Assembly (NCBI GenBank): GCA_003516285.1
Contig: DPCK01000129.1
Span: 1 to 13,998 of the forward strand
Direction of reading: 5' to 3'
From: Lutibacter sp.
Lineage (GTDB): Bacteria; Bacteroidota; Bacteroidia; Flavobacteriales; Flavobacteriaceae
Length of the DNA stretch: 13,998 bases
Part shown: positions 13,558-13,998 of the stretch, piece by piece
Position numbering within the stretch: position 1 is the first letter of the stretch
Layout of the letters: each line of letters opens with the position of its first letter
Notes under the pieces: model-generated
Databases searched by the model: none
What the model was told of the DNA's origin: nothing
Seen by the model: the letters and a program-made list of their open reading frames with translations, nothing else
Made by a program: the position numbers and the translations under genes

Positions 13558-13998
13558 TTAATCAAGTTTTTTAAAGAGTACACAGGCATTGTGTCCCCCA
13601 AATCCAAAAGTATTGCTCATAGCAACTTTTACATTGCGTTTTTGTGCTTTATTGAACGTAAAATTTAATTTACTGTCAATTTGATCATCATCGGTAAAAT
13701 GATTGATGGTCGGCGGCACAATTCCGTATTTTATCGCCAAAATTGAAGCAATTGCTTCAACAGCGCCGGCAGCACCCAATAAATGGCCGGTCATTGACTT
13801 GGTTGAATTGATGTTTATGGTATAAGCGTGTTCGCCAAAAACGTCTAAAATTGCTTTTGTTTCAGCAATATCGCCAAGCGGCGTTGAAGTTCCGTGCATA
13901 TTGATAGCGTCAACATCTTCCGGTTTTAAACCCGCATCTCTTAAGCAGTTTCTCATCACATTGATAGCGCCTAATCCTTCCGGATGCGGTGCGGTGAT
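13558..13998 (-). CDS. fabF: 3-oxoacyl-[acyl-carrier-protein] synthase II (FabF), 3' part only
   Basis: The last 146 codons of a beta-ketoacyl-ACP synthase II gene run in from the right edge of the window. The enzyme condenses malonyl-ACP with acyl-ACP in fatty-acid elongation in the cytoplasm. The part seen contains two of the three catalytic residues: the His in NMHGTSTPLGD (13894-13892) and the His in STKSMTGHLLGAAGA (13785-13783), with the conserved Lys five residues before the latter. The glycine-rich end NTFGFGGHNACVLFKKL is intact. The active-site Cys and the start codon lie outside the window. It is upstream of rnc by 12 nt; an acpP gene would be expected next beyond the edge. Confidence 0.96.
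   Translation of the reverse strand: MTAPHPEGLGAINVMRNCLRDAGLKPEDVDAINMHGTSTPLGDIAETKAILDVFGEHAYTININSTKSMTGHLLGAAGAVEAIASILAIKYGIVPPTINHFTDDDQIDSKLNFTFNKAQKRNVKVAMSNTFGFGGHNACVLFKKLD

Overview
The window reads as chromosomal DNA of a low-G+C member of the Bacteroidota, most likely a Flavobacterium-like member of the Flavobacteriaceae. Four things point there. The promoters fit the Bacteroidetes -7 box TAnnTTTG. Purine-rich Shine-Dalgarno sites are largely absent and leaders are short. The end carries the fabF - rnc - IPExxxVDY protein - pyk cluster, typical of that phylum. All protein assignments rest on motif and family recognition from memory; no search was run.

Layout. (1) Positions 65-991, minus strand: the 23S rRNA adenine methyltransferase rlmF. 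(2) Positions 1106-4602, plus strand: a tight run of five genes encoding a DoxX-like membrane protein, a TetR-family repressor, an atypical SDR NAD(P)-binding protein, a nitroreductase-family flavoprotein and a YqhD-type NADPH-dependent aldehyde reductase. A perfect 14-bp palindrome between the divergent rlmF and doxX promoters is a strong candidate operator for the TetR protein. The simplest reading is an autoregulated reductive detoxification operon for aldehydes, quinones or nitro compounds; the inducer cannot be seen. (3) Positions 4603-5699: a repeat-rich stretch with REP-like inverted palindromes, a 15-bp inverted repeat, short direct repeats and one small orphan membrane protein gene (5112-5459). 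(4) Positions 5700-7118, minus strand: a PhoA-family alkaline phosphatase with a Tat-like signal. Its active site has the His/Trp pair of Mg-type enzymes rather than the E. coli Asp/Lys pair. (5) Positions 7288-10706, plus strand: a two-gene unit with a large membrane-embedded M28 metallopeptidase and a DUF2891-type lipoprotein. It ends at a strong bidirectional terminator. (6) Positions 10824-13998, minus strand, transcribed from right to left: fabF (3' part only), rnc, an IPExxxVDY protein and pyk.

Most of this is ordinary housekeeping and envelope biology. I see no phage, CRISPR array, tRNA, rRNA or complete insertion sequence, and no clearly new multi-gene system. The parts most worth following up are the TetR-controlled redox operon with its operator, the REP-like intergenic repeats, and the long inverted repeat that includes the start codon of the M28 peptidase gene.
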